Positions 10,838-21,190 of a stretch of 64,000 nt of DNA are shown one piece after another. Where the stretch lies: positions 62,001-126,000 of the forward strand of contig JAWWNJ010000251.1 in the NCBI GenBank assembly GCA_037176885.1, in the 5' to 3' direction. Below the pieces are notes generated by a model that ran no database searches, was not told the DNA's origin, and saw only the letters and a program-made list of their open reading frames with translations. Numbering within the stretch: position 1 is the stretch's first letter; each line of letters opens with the position of its first letter. Both the position numbers and the translations under genes were made by a program. This stretch comes from Favolaschia claudopus (taxonomy: Eukaryota > Basidiomycota > Agaricomycetes > Agaricales > Mycenaceae).

Positions 10838-11584
10838 TCAATCATTTGTCCCCTCCGGTTTTGGGTACCGAGTCCGCTCCAAACGTTTTACTCCCCTCCA
10901 ACGACGCTCTTTGTGTCCGTCAAGTGCTGAGCTTAGCTTTCCGCTGCTCCTCTGTTCAGAGTCCATTGCGCTCCCTTCCACTCCGGCTGATTTGCTGCCA
11001 CTCTCCAGACCATTACGGTCTTCCCCTGCTTTGTCAGGCCCGGCCGAGCCATTGCTCCTCCTTGTCGAGTCTACGGTGCCATCTCCCCCGGCTTTACTCC
11101 CGTCATTCTCTCTGTCCGTTGATGCAGCTGTCTTTGTCCCCGCTTGCTCTGCAGACATCCCGTTTTTAAGGGGGGCAAAGTACTGCTGAGGTAGAGCTTG
11201 GGAGAGCTTTTGAGATCTCAAGTGACTCCTATAACTCTGTTTTGGCCCAAGACTCAAATCACTACCCTTTGGGGGCATATTGAGTATTGATGGGCCATCA
11301 AATTGACCCCGGCAGAGCCATTTCGGATCAATTGCCGCTTTAGGATGGCCAAATTTGTGGGCAAAATCACGAAAGTCAAAGGGGAATAAATCTGCTCCAT
11401 ACAATTTCTTCTGCTCTTCAAAAGGAAGCGATTTATGCAATATCAAGAAAATTGGGTGGCTGTCACACAAGTTATTAGCGTCACAATGTTGACCATAAAA
11501 GTCTGTCACGAAGTCACGTCCCCCACCATACTTATCACGCGGTTGATAATAAGGCTCCACTCGGCTGTCGTGTCTTAGCGTCAC
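10838..11584 (-). CDS. Hypothetical protein, N-terminally incomplete
   Basis: An open frame of about 248 codons ends at 10838. The first half looks like folded protein (FVTDFYGQHCDANNLCDSH, HPIFLILHKSLPFEEQKK, FPFDFRDFAHKFGHPKAA). The second half is low-complexity S/G/D/R-rich. There is no ATG at its upstream end; the frame runs back into an inverted repeat at about 11574-11683, so the N-terminus was probably lost or lies in an unrecognised exon. I do not recognise the family. It could be a remnant of a transposon-borne gene. Confidence 0.4.
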   Translation of the reverse strand: MTLRHDSRVEPYYQPRDKYGGGRDFVTDFYGQHCDANNLCDSHPIFLILHKSLPFEEQKKLYGADLFPFDFRDFAHKFGHPKAAIDPKWLCRGQFDGPSILNMPPKGSDLSLGPKQSYRSHLRSQKLSQALPQQYFAPLKNGMSAEQAGTKTAASTDRENDGSKAGGDGTVDSTRRSNGSAGPDKAGEDRNGLESGSKSAGVEGSAMDSEQRSSGKLSSALDGHKERRWRGVKRLERTRYPKPEGTND

Positions 11585-11683
11585 TTAGCGTCACTTTGGA
11601 GCACTTGGGAAAAATTCCACGCCAAACTTTTGGTGAGAAATACTCTTAAGTGACGTCAAGTGCTCCAAAGTGACGCAACCGAA
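11574..11683. repeat. Short inverted repeat around GTCACTTTGGAGCACTTG
   Basis: The stretch CGTCACTTTGGAGCACTTGG at about 11590 is mirrored by CAAGTGCTCCAAAGTGACGC ending near 11680. Tandem GCGTCACTTA copies lie at the left edge. It is possibly a small MITE or the terminus of a larger one that truncated the neighbouring reading frame. Confidence 0.5.
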
Positions 11684-11873
11684 TGGAGCCTAATAAGGCT
11701 CTTAAGTCACTGTGTAAACACACCTCAAAAAAAAAAAAAAAAAGTTGAACTTGAATTGTTGATCATGAGTAGCAATGTGGTAAAGATACTAACGCACACG
11801 TACGCCCTTGCGCTTCATTATGTCTCATCCTATCGTGCTCGCTCTTGACTGGAATTAATTTACCCTAAATCAT

Positions 11874-12257
11874 TAGGGTATATCACAGTACAGGATTTGG
11901 CGGATTTCGAGCTTGATTTCGATTTGGATTTCAGTCAGTGTGACACTCGGCGAAGTGCCGAAAACTTCGGAAAAGTCCGCGGGATCAGCCTTCTCGCTTG
12001 AGTGAGGACAAGTTTTGAGCGCGTCCCAGTGCGCTTTTGCCTGGTATTTGAGTCTCCAGAGGTTCAAACTTACTAGTTGTAGCAACAGAAACCGCGACAG
12101 GCCGACAGTAGGAGAGGGGAATGAAATCAAGTGAGCTTTGTATCTCTGCCGTCTGATGCCGAGACGATGCCGCCGGTGTGACGACTGTGACTTTTGCTCA
12201 AATCCAAATCGAAATCGAGCCTCAAATCCGCCAAATCCGCTACTGTGATATACCCTA
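11874..12257. mobile_element. MITE with 57-bp inverted repeats (TAGGGTATATCACAG ends)
   Basis: The left arm 11874-11930 (TAGGGTATATCACAGTA, then GGATTTGGCGGATTTCGAGC) is mirrored at 12200-12257, and a TA sits at each end. The 384-bp body has no gene. Arm composition and TA borders suggest Tc1/mariner-type mobilisation. Confidence 0.75.
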
Positions 12258-12715
12258 TTGTTTTTCCCCTTGAACCGATTGAAGTTGAGCTACAAGTTTG
12301 CTGCTCAATCTCTTCTGCTATAATAAGTATAAGTATAGTTCACTCAAAGCCTTCTTAAACGGAGACTTCCGGTTTCAGTCGTTGAATCGACATGCAGGAC
12401 TCCGTTGTATTCTTGTCACTCTTATTCAAACGCTACTTCCTGACTACGTACCGCGTACAGCAGATCTCTCGTAATACTCATCCCTCGCGACCACAGACAG
12501 CCGCACTCTAGTCAGTCCAACACCTTAGAATCAGCAGGTGTGTAGAGCAGGTACATGAACCTTACCTTGAACTTTGATTGTTATGAAAGGGTTCATTGAA
12601 CGAAGTGGGCGGCGGCGACTGAAGTTCAAACGAAACGTGAGTGTGGTGTGTCTGTACTGCATCCAACATAACGAGAAAATACTCACCTGGGTACGTATGA
12701 CTAAACCTTGACTGA
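12258..12715. other. No supported gene
   Basis: I see no element ends, motif or convincing frame in this stretch between the MITE and the truncated gene. Confidence 0.4.
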
Positions 12716-12787
12716 TTTATCCTCGCGCCGTAGCGCAACTTGCCGGCGGTGAGTCAATTGGGTGTTTTCAATCTCTTCGGCACTCTT

Positions 12788-13769
12788 TCAGAAGAGGCGT
12801 GGAGAGAGGTCCAGAGGATCGTTGAAGTCAGAGGTATCAAGCTAAACGAATCAGGTCAACGAAAGATTTGAAATAATTTCAAGGAGTCGTTTACGCACCA
12901 CCTTCGGTAAAATGCCGCACCAGATAGTGGCTGAGGTCGGTGCACTGGTTACCGCGAAGTCGTTCAATGCTGCACCAGAAGCCGGGATGTCTGTGTACGA
13001 GGGGGGGGGACCAGACTTGCGCTTCTTTTTCGGAGGCGAAGTCGGAGTCAACGCCGATGAACCAGCACCCAATCCATGCAAGTTGCGTTGAATCGAAGCC
13101 TGACGAGCCTGTTGAACGGAAGCAGTTGAAGGCCGAGCGAGACCGGTGAAGGCAACAACAGGGCGATGGGGAACGATGACAGAGGAAGCGGTAGAAGATG
13201 CTGCAGCAGGGACAGGCTGGGGAAGCGAATGAGAGGGAGTCCCGGAAGATACAGCCGAAGTGGTGGTGGTCGCGGTAGTGGTTAAGCTTGATTAAATTAA
13301 CGGATCAATGAACATCGCGTAACGTTGCGGGGGGTTGAACAAGTTGAGCGTGAGCCGACCAACGGGCACCACAAATGCAAATCAAACGCATGGTCCAAGT
13401 AACACTTGCCTTGAAAGAAGTCAGAATAGAATAGCACACATTCAAAACACAAATTGGACTTACCGACCAGAACGAGGCACAACGGCCATCACTCGTTCCG
13501 CCGCGGGCAAACATCTTGTTTTGTTCGGTGAGGTCGGAAAATTGAATCGTGTGGACCAAGTAGGGATGACCGCAGGAGAAACAGATCGTCTCCGGGTTGT
13601 CAAAGTCCTGTATTAGTTCGTTTAAGGCAAGGAAATGGAAGAACATACATACAACGCACACAATATTTTGGGTACCATCAGGGTTTTCGGCGACAAAGCC
13701 GAGACAAGTTTGGATGCAGTCGGTAACGATACAGGCTGCCCGAGATGGAAGGTGGAAGTTGAAGCGCAT
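12788..13769 (-). pseudogene. Truncated multi-exon gene of unknown family
   Basis: It starts with ATG at 13769 (MRFNFHLPSRAACIV). Exons inferred from frame and splice sites include cysteine-rich stretches (TICFSCGHPYLVH, RLICICGARWSAH) spaced like paired CxxC/H metal-binding knuckles. Then comes an S/T-rich exon with a likely nuclear signal PPKKKRK, then LPKV and, after a spliced-out 60-bp intron, LDTSDFNDPLDLSPRLF. An in-frame TGA (12788-12790) follows, after which KSAEEIENTQ continues in frame for a short way. Nothing coherent lies beyond about 12720. I infer a decayed or 3'-truncated copy of a zinc-knuckle protein; function unknown. Confidence 0.5.
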
Positions 13770-14099
13770 TGTGTGTAGAGAATAAGTGTGCTGGGGGCGA
13801 CGTTGAACGACCCGACTCGCGTCTTGTATTCAATACTTAAAGGTGGTCGGGTTACGGGATGTACGGCATTCCGGATGCCGATCAGCAGGAATCATCAGAA
13901 ATAGAACAAATCGCCAGCGTGCTGTGATGCAAAACCGATGTATAAGGAATTCCTTGCCGTTCATCATGATTCCTCAGGATTCACCGTGACGAGCATTTGG
14001 GAACATGAAGGAAACGGGCAGATAGGCAAGGATTCAACCGGATGTATGAGGAAAGGCGAGGAATTACACAGATGTTCAAGGATTTGGAAGGAAATTAGG

Positions 14100-15243
14100 T
14101 TGGGTGCAATGTCAAACTATTTTAGTCCAATGGCGGCCTTCACCGCCGCCATCATATTTTGGAGGTGAGGGTGATGCCTTCAGATCTCTTCAGTTTCTGA
14201 TTTCACTTTCAGTGGTTTGCGACACCGTGCATTGAGCTCATCAAGGCTGCCTTTGACCGACAGGTTAAGAGCGGTGTTGAGATTTTCCGTTTTCTCGACT
14301 TTGTGGAGACCAATCCCGAAGACGATCCATGGAGGGATAATATCGAGACGGTGGAGCTTGTCCGCCGCTTCTTCTTTCACTATTTGTTGGAGCCAGGGCA
14401 TCCCTGAGATTCGAACAACGTCATAAGTGCATTGGTCGATGCTGACACCACACTTGCCGCTACTGACGCCGTTTTACGGGCTCGTCTCTTTCTTGCTGTG
14501 GCCACTGGTTGTAACCTCCTCCCTGTCAAGCCTACCGTCGGTTATAAAATCAAGGTGGGAGTTATTGCGCTTCACTTTTGAATTTTTTTCCTGAGCCTGA
14601 GTTTTCGCAGTGCCTCATCACCCATGATCATTCCGAAGACTACCCCACCGTTGATGAAGACGGCAATGACGACTTTGGTCCGGATGTCGTTATCTATATA
14701 AGAACCAAAGACTTCGTGTCTGGGTGGGACAAGACAAACAAAAGGGACATTCGTATTGGCCGACCGCTAACAAAATGCCCTGAACCGCCCCACTGGTGCG
14801 TCATTTTGTCGAGATGTTGAGTTCGTGCCCGCATGCTCCACCCGTCTCTCTGCACGATGTCGATTCACTCGATGCTCAACCATGCCCGCCACAACGAGCC
14901 GTCTTCGCTCACTGCTGCCCAAGACGCCCTCTATGACTCAGCCGGAGCCCTTTTTGCTTAGCAGAACAATGGAGGGCGAGGGGAATCTCGGCGAGCTGAG
15001 TGCAGTCAGTGGTGCACCTGTGGAGATCAGAGCGAATCCTGTTTCAAGGAAGAGTCGGAATCAGGTCAGCAATTCAACAAAATGTCGTGCCGGACCCGTT
15101 CAAAAGTAATTTTTCCTTAGTCCAAGTCTGAACGGCGTTCGGCGGGCCAAAAGAGGCGAAGGAAGAGAGAAGCAAAGGAAAAAGAGAACGATGGTCGTTT
15201 GGTACGCGAGACTTGCGATCTGAGGACTTCACACTGATCTGAG
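14100..15243 (+). pseudogene. Fragment of an unrecognised multi-exon gene with an internal TGA
   Basis: An exon from about 14213 reads WFATPCIELIKAAFDRQ, then FRFLDFVETNPEDDPW, LVRRFFFHYLLEPGHP, one TGA at 14405-14407, then continues in the same frame (VISALVDADTTLAA, LRARLFLAVATGCNLLPV). A spliced exon from 14611 follows (CLITHDHSEDYPTVDEDG, VVIYIRTKDFVSGWDK). A later exon ends near 15243 with a basic stretch (GQKRRRKREAKEKEN). The protein-like character and conserved splice sites show this was a gene. The single stop and the lack of a clear start suggest a pseudogene. I cannot name the family. Confidence 0.5.
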
Positions 15244-15275
15244 GGGCACAGTCAGGCATTGTAAGGCCTGTAAAC

Positions 15276-15700
15276 TTGCCACGATCATTGGCTCAACGAG
15301 CACGTCGGCAACGAGAGCTCGCTGGTGAAATTGAGGATCTATTGGACATCGAGGGATATAAAGGTTGTCATAGGTCTCGAGCGCAAACGCTACGGCGGAA
15401 AGTTGAACAAGGGGAACAAAGGTTAAAGTTATCTCCTGAATGCGGTACGCGTCCACCCAATTCGAGCTGTATTGTCTAGCTTACTGTTTTGTTCGTCACA
15501 GATCCGACTCGGTCCTTAGATTAAGCCCTCGACCACGAATACGATGTCAATCAGCCGATATCGGGAAAGTTACCGAGGTAGGATGCTTCGGTATGAGGAT
15601 GAGGTTCGGCGAGGCGTTTATGCTGAGGAACAACGACGGGAGATGATGCTTGGATGGCAACAAATTTCCCCAGGCATTTCAACATCGTAAACGGCAGAAG
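15276..15700 (+). other. Possible exon remnants, coiled-coil-like
   Basis: Two stretches read as charged, helix-forming peptide: RARRQRELAGEIEDLLDIEG near 15297-15350 and YRESYRGRMLRYEDEVRRG followed by YAEEQRREMMLGWQQ near 15558-15663. They may belong to the damaged gene upstream. No start, splice or stop can be fixed. Confidence 0.25.
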
Positions 15701-15730
15701 ATGAGATTTTTGCATTGTATTTACTATATG

Positions 15731-16418
15731 TACAGTGGTGGCAAATAGAAATTGCCGTGGCTTTTTGGCCAAAATCTTGCTGTATACTTCACGGAATGAC
15801 CTGAAATAAGATGTAGAGATAAATATATGATACTTCTGTACTGCTTAGAACACTCAGCTATATATTATGCCCTGACAATGCATCAATAACAGGACAGTTT
15901 CTGATTATCGCCATATCTGGAAAGACTCAATGTATCCTCAGCAAAAAAGTGTCATAATAGGATGAAAGTACTTGAAAAACAGTCCTAGTTTCTACTTTGG
16001 TTGAATGGAATTGACCCTCATTTGAGCTCACAACAGCCACTCAGAGTTGGCTATTTTCACACAAAATAGCTGAAAATGCAGAGAAAATAGCTAAAATGAC
16101 CAACTTCGCGCGGCCGTTGTGAGCTCAAATGAGGGTCAATTCCAGTCAATCAAAGTGAGAACCAGCATTGTTATTCAAGTACTTTTATCCAATTATGACA
16201 CCTTTTTACTGAGGGTACATTGTGTTTTTCCGGACATGGCAAAAATCGGGAACCATCCATTATTGATGCATTCTCAGTGCATGATATATTGCTGAGTGTT
16301 CTAGGAGGTACAGAAGTATCACATACCCATCTTTACATCTTATTTGAGGTCATTCGGTGAAGCATACAGCAAGATTTTTACCAAAAAGCCACGGCAACTT
16401 CTATTTGCCACCACTGTA
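15731..16418. mobile_element. Near-perfect foldback MITE, 688 bp (TACAGTGGTGGC ends)
   Basis: Almost the whole element is two complementary arms: TACAGTGGTGGCAAATAG at 15731 pairs with CTATTTGCCACCACTGTA ending at 16418, and pairing continues to the centre near 16080. The TA borders and CAGTGGTGGC end suggest Tc1/mariner mobilisation. It would form a very long hairpin if transcribed. Confidence 0.85.
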
Positions 16419-16458
16419 AGAAACCAAGCCATTTGAGATGGAGTGAGCTCGCACACCG

Positions 16459-16562
16459 GGCCGCGAGGAGTCGACCGAAGGTCGGCGACGATCGGCACTG
16501 GCACCTGGTTTTTGTAGGGCAGAAGAGCGGAATCCCATGGCGAAGCATGGGCTCACTGCTAG
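16459..16562 (+). mobile_element. Helitron 3' terminus (copy 1)
   Basis: A hairpin CCCATGGCGAAGCATGGG (16534-16551) is followed after a short spacer by CTAG (16559-16562) and then T, the classic Helitron 3' signature (hairpin, CTRR, insertion before T). The upstream segment with GGCCGCGAGGAGTCGACC is shared with copy 2. The 5' end was not found. Confidence 0.6.
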
Positions 16563-16811
16563 TCTATATAAGAAAAGCCGTGGTTGTCTCGACAAAAGTG
16601 GAGCCTTTGAGCGCACCCGGGTTTCTCCGGAAGTGGACCGAATTCAACCGAACATTGATGTAGCTCCACAGCGATGTTCAGATGTCGAGTTCTTGGGTGG
16701 GTAAGATTCAGCGAGCAACTACGCACAGTACAGCAGGTAAATCTCAATGGGATATGAAGGCAGCTATCAACAGTGTGCATGTCAATGGGCCTGACCGAAC
16801 GTTGAGTGCAG

Positions 16812-16981
16812 TACAGTCGAAGCTGTCATAACCCATAGCCCTCGGTAGGGCCAAAAAGCTATGGGATATGATAGATTTATGGGTTATCCCAGCCAAAACC
16901 CGGTCAAAAACCCCCAAAAATGTATGGGTTAAGGGAGATTATGGGTTATGGGAGCTATGGGTTATGACAGCTTCGGCTGTA
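16812..16981. mobile_element. 170-bp MITE with 27-bp inverted repeats
   Basis: TACAGTCGAAGCTGTCATAA at 16812 is mirrored by TTATGACAGCTTCGGCTGTA ending at 16981, both with terminal TA. The interior repeats the string ATGGGTTA several times. It is a Tc1/mariner-like MITE without coding capacity. Confidence 0.8.
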
Positions 16982-17194
16982 TATTCAATGTTCAAACTTC
17001 ATGGCAAATTCGTGCGAACGACTCGGATGACATGGGGTTGTCAAGTCTTTCAAGTACAGCAAACCAACTCGCGACACTACCATGAAGGCATTTATACAAC
17101 CGAGAGCACATTGTAGTGAACTCAGAACTAACCGTTTCCCGCTTGAATGACTTGAAAATAAATTTGGTTCGGAGGACTATGAGTATGGCTGGGG

Positions 17195-17467
17195 AGGCCC
17201 CCGGTCACTACCATATAGGTCCGTAGGGTAAAATTTCCGGATTTTCGACTGATTTACTCTATTTTTTGGCATTGATGGCGCCCTAGAGGAGTCAAAAAAG
17301 GTGTATTTTTTCTGGAAATTGCGGGAAACGCTTAGTTTAGAGCAGCTGCGTCGGCCCAGCTATCCAAAATCTCGCTTCCATGGCTGGTTCGCGAAATAGA
17401 CCTCTGAAATTGGCCGTTGTTTTACTCTATGAAACCTACGGACCTATATGGTAGTGACCGGGGGCCT
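17195..17467. mobile_element. 273-bp element with 33-bp inverted repeats and 8-bp target duplication
   Basis: The ends AGGCCCCCGGTCACTACC and its complement are flanked by a direct GGCTGGGG (17187-17194 and 17468-17475). Eight-base duplications occur with hAT, P and KDZ-type elements. The end sequence does not let me choose among them. Non-coding. Confidence 0.75.
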
Positions 17468-17580
17468 GGCTGGGGTGAATCAATGATTTAGAGGATGGTA
17501 AATCAATTGCCGATATGAAAGGTTGGCAGGATGAGGGTAAGGCTTGAGAGTAAGTACTCCATCACAAAAACAGCTCACGG

Positions 17581-17702
17581 GGCCGCGAGGAGTCGACCGA
17601 AGGTCGACGACGAGCGGCGTCTTTGAAAAGGCGAAGATATCTTGAGAGATAAATTTACGATGGACCGAAGATACCCGTTGCGAAGCACGGGCCAACAGCT
17701 AG
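17581..17702 (+). mobile_element. Helitron 3' terminus (copy 2)
   Basis: The hairpin CCCGTTGCGAAGCACGGG (17674-17691) is followed by CTAG at 17699-17702 and a T. The first part, GGCCGCGAGGAGTCGACC, matches copy 1 at 16459, so both belong to one Helitron family. The start of the element cannot be fixed by eye. Confidence 0.6.
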
Positions 17703-17941
17703 TTAACTTCCAATCTTGCTTCCAAACCTTTACTCTCACCAATAATGCTCGCCTTCGCCACCTCCTTATCTCAGAGATCCTTGATGAATGATGGCAAAAG
17801 TGAAGATGAAGTGTCACACCTCAAAATCTACAAAACAGTACAGTACTGTCGCCTACCTAAGTACCGTACTCCCGGGATAGCCTAGGACTGAGTACTAGGC
17901 TGCTTGAAGCGTTGAATACCACATGCATGTAGAACCACTTC

Positions 17942-18105
17942 CTACTTTGAACACGACAGCTGCGCCTTGACGAATCTTTTGATGTCGGGCAAGGCCTTCG
18001 CGAAGAGCGTAACCGATCGGTCCTCGTCAACATCCAGAACATGACCATGCCATTCGACCTCCTGAACCTTCCTCCGAATGGAGTGATTACACCCGAGCGC
18101 AAGGA
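17942..18105 (-). pseudogene. Possible C-terminal exon remnant
   Basis: The minus strand reads IRRKVQEVEWHGHVLDVD, DRSVTLFAKALPDIKRF, VKAQLSCSK and then TAG at 17942. It resembles the tail of a globular protein. The plus strand also has an open, protein-like frame here (VLVNIQNMTMPFDLLNLPP), so the strand is uncertain. No start or partner exons were found. Confidence 0.25.
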
Positions 18106-18212
18106 ATGAATGCTAAGGTTGCTTGAGCTTCAGAGAGGAAGGCGGGCAAGGTGTATCTTACGCATCGATACCACTTCAAATTTTCGGGTGACAGCATGTC
18201 GTCAATCAGGCT

Positions 18213-19219
18213 TTGACGCCGCTGCCTTCCTTGCCAACACTCCGCCTTCTACCTCGAATCCTCCATCCAAGCTCCACACCGCCGCCATTCGCTCGTTTCC
18301 GATACCTCCACCAATCCTGCCCCTCAAGCCCTCGACACGGCGCTCCCGCTACTCCCTTCCCCAATTCTCCCTCTTCGCCGCTCTCTCAACGCCGTTTCCT
18401 ACGCGACCGCAATCCCCCGCGCTTCTCTCGCCATCACCACCTTCGTCTCTCGCCGCCACCAACTATCCCGACCCCGCCGTCTTCTGCCCGGACAACACCT
18501 AAGTCCCCGCCTCGCACCATCAAACGCGCCGTTTCGACTCTAAAATTAAGCAAGTCAGCATCCAATCTAGGAACGAGCGAAATCGACGTGCGCGGTGAGT
18601 CGCTTCGTCGTACAATTTATCAGCACTGATTTATTGAGTGACTTCTGGGGTGCCGGCTTCACTCTCGTGACTTTTGTATAGGTCGGCTTTGCGGCCCAGT
18701 TGAGGCTGAAGGTAGGGTTCTACAGGTATCGCGAACATATGTTCTGTTATGTCGCTTGCTAACGGGAATTTCTTTGGATAGATCGGTCGACATGAATTTG
18801 GACCTTCGAAGGTATGTAAGATACAAGATATAGTATATACAATATGGACAGCACCAGCTCATTATGCGCGCCAGTAATGAAAGGTACATTGCCGTCTGTA
18901 AGAGAACCTTGGTGATTCCGCCCCCACTCAGTATTTGCGAAACAACGGGACGACGCGCACCATTCAAAAAGGTACATCATTACCTATAGGAGAATCTCGC
19001 TGACCTCACTCCCACTTGACACTTAGATTTCGTGAACAATATGTAGTTTCGTTACAGCTAAGTGCCGTCACATCGAGCGATGAATATGATTCTGAGATAT
19101 GTCATAGATTCACCAAAAACGTGTCTAGGTGAGTGCTGTGCGATGGTGAATATCTTGACGATTCTGATATGGAGTTGTATAGGAGACGGCGCGTCGTTAA
19201 CTCATGGGCGTGGTCTTAG
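18213..19219 (+). CDS. Putative multi-exon gene, P/S-rich N-terminus, structure unresolved
   Basis: A proline/serine-rich open region ends with KSPPRTIKRAVSTLKLSKSA and a donor site at about 18596. Two short candidate exons follow, then an exon reading FREQYVVSLQLSAVTSSDEY that splices across a 57-bp intron to RRRVVNSWAWS and TAG at 19217-19219. Several introns have clean GT..AG borders, but I cannot connect all frames, and the N-terminal part is open in two frames. No family recognised; the transcript could also be non-functional. Confidence 0.3.
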
Positions 19220-19389
19220 AGGCTGTTTGCTCGGCCAGTGAGTGGGTAGCTCATGGAAGTTCCTTAACTGACTTCCTTTGCTAGGATTGTGAGGATGATC
19301 AATTGTAGGGGTATAAAGGTCTATAGTACAGCATGGGGGTAGTAGTAGTATGCTAGATTGAATAGAAATACAAGATTTTATTGGGAATT

Positions 19390-19620
19390 GGATCGAGCGC
19401 AAGCAAAGAGTAGAATGACTGTGAGGGTACTGCTAGGCTGACTGTGAAGGCACAGCTGCACTGACTGTGGGCCACGGTCGCGCTGGCTGTGGTAGCGCAG
19501 CCAGGTTGACCGCGAAATTGGCCATAACGCAGCTGAGATGCCCGTCCGGGCACAGTCATGCCGACCGCGGTTGCGCGGTCAGGCTGGCCCCATGCCACGG
19601 CCGAACGAGCCAGCGCGCGC
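19390..19620. repeat. Degenerate GC-rich tandem repeat
   Basis: Units of about 20-25 bp built on GACTGTG..GCACAGC and GACCGCG..GCGCAGC variants follow one another irregularly, giving local dyad symmetry. It overlaps only shadow frames. Confidence 0.4.
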
Positions 19621-19806
19621 GCGGCTGTTCCGGCTGTGACTTCTCCCTACAGTGGTTATAAAATTCTGCGGTGGTCGGCCACCGATGTCACGGGCGCCGC
19701 CGATTTGTCGGACTAACCATCCCCTTGCTGCGCCGCCTATGACAAACCAGAATGTACGCAAAGCCTAGGGAATATCAAAGTATGAGGCCAAAATAATTCC
19801 TTTTAA

Positions 19807-20580
19807 TTATAGTTCCCCGTGGAAGGAGATTGTGAACGCGAAGTCAATTCTGGATAAATGTTCAAGACATTGTATGATTAACATTGGAGAGCTAGCTGCA
19901 GAGCAGGCGAAGGGTGTCAGCAAAAATATCGGCATGAAGAGGGAGCTATCCGGCCAAGGTGAATTTCTTCTCGTTAGATGCCCAAGAGCGCGAACCCCAA
20001 GACTTTGCATCTCTGACACGCATGCCATGAATCGACACCGATCGCGACAAGCTTCGATAGTTGGAAGCATCGGCTGCCAAGGTTCAAAGTCTCGCGCCTT
20101 CGATCTACGAGTGCGTCGCAGTCAGGTGGTATGGGATGTTGCGCTGGCGAGTTTGGCCTCAGCAACTTTAGGAGACAAGGTTCGTTGTCGAGCTCTGAAT
20201 CACTACAAAACGCCACACTTACCTCAATATTTGATTCAGACTCTCATGTTTCGTGGCAAACGCCACCCTCAGGCTGCGCATCTCCTCCAGGTACGTGATG
20301 CTTCCCTCTTGGCGAAGGTGTAAGATGCTGACCGATCTGCCGAGTTTTTTGCGGCTCGACCGTCCGCACAGGGAAAACAGTTCAGTCCAAGGTTGTAGAT
20401 CGTTGTAAGAGAGTGCGGCGAGCATTGAGGGGAAGAGGCATGGCGAGCAAATCGGCGTCGACGTCGCGGCGCTGGGCGGACGATGATGACGCGAACATGA
20501 TGGGATCGTGTGAAAAGCTTTGCTTGCGTCCGGTTTGTGTTGTTGCCGAGTTACCGGCCCACCCTCTTGCCGCGTCAAGC
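19807..20580 (-). pseudogene. Possible remnant of a minus-strand gene
   Basis: The minus strand has a protein-like stretch PWTELFSLCGRSSRKKLG, VSILHLRQEGSITYLEEM, LRVAFATKHESLNQIL, followed by a good donor near 20220. A further stretch ends CLEHLSRIDFAFTISFHGEL at 19807. Joining them by the visible splice sites gives a stop, so the gene is either broken or mis-modelled. The plus strand also has an open frame of 163 codons from 19832 with no features. Confidence 0.25.
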
Positions 20581-21190
20581 GTCAGACCAACGTCAGACTC
20601 TTGTTCTGAACTTTCACCATGAAAACGGTGTGCACTCGGCGCATATGAAGATCTCGAGATCTTTGGTTCAAAATAGCCTCCTCTACTCGATGTTTTCTCC
20701 AATGTCATCTCGATCCTCCGTACAACTTGAATCGGAATCCGTTCAAACTTCAGACTGGTCAATTTTGACAATTACTTACTAGTAAATTCTGATTTATCTT
20801 ATCACCGACAATGCTGCTGGCCTCACACCTCCGCCGGCATTGAAGCTCTCGCACCCTCTTCCGAGTATGACGTTCCCACTTTCCTGTCATTTCGTTCAAC
20901 ACATCTATTGAAACTATGCCGGTACGTCTAGGTCTTACTTCAAGACCCAATGCTCACTTAACCTATACCATTCAAATCCAGATACGCTGAAACTATGTCG
21001 ATCTGAATCCAAGCCCATTCTGTTTAAATTCAACGCCCGAATTATGCTCGCTCGCATTGAGGTGCCTAGTGACTCTGCATTGTTTATCCTTGAAATGCTG
21101 ACTGATTTTCTTGTTGAATGGTTCGAAGGCCGTGACTATCGCGGTTTGGATCAAATTGTGCACGCACCCGTCCGAGCGTTATGATTGAAT

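Noticed and set aside
10663..11189. Serine/proline-rich plus-strand frames of 159-168 codons
   Set aside because: They are the complement of the low-complexity minus-strand frame, which has better amino-acid character upstream.
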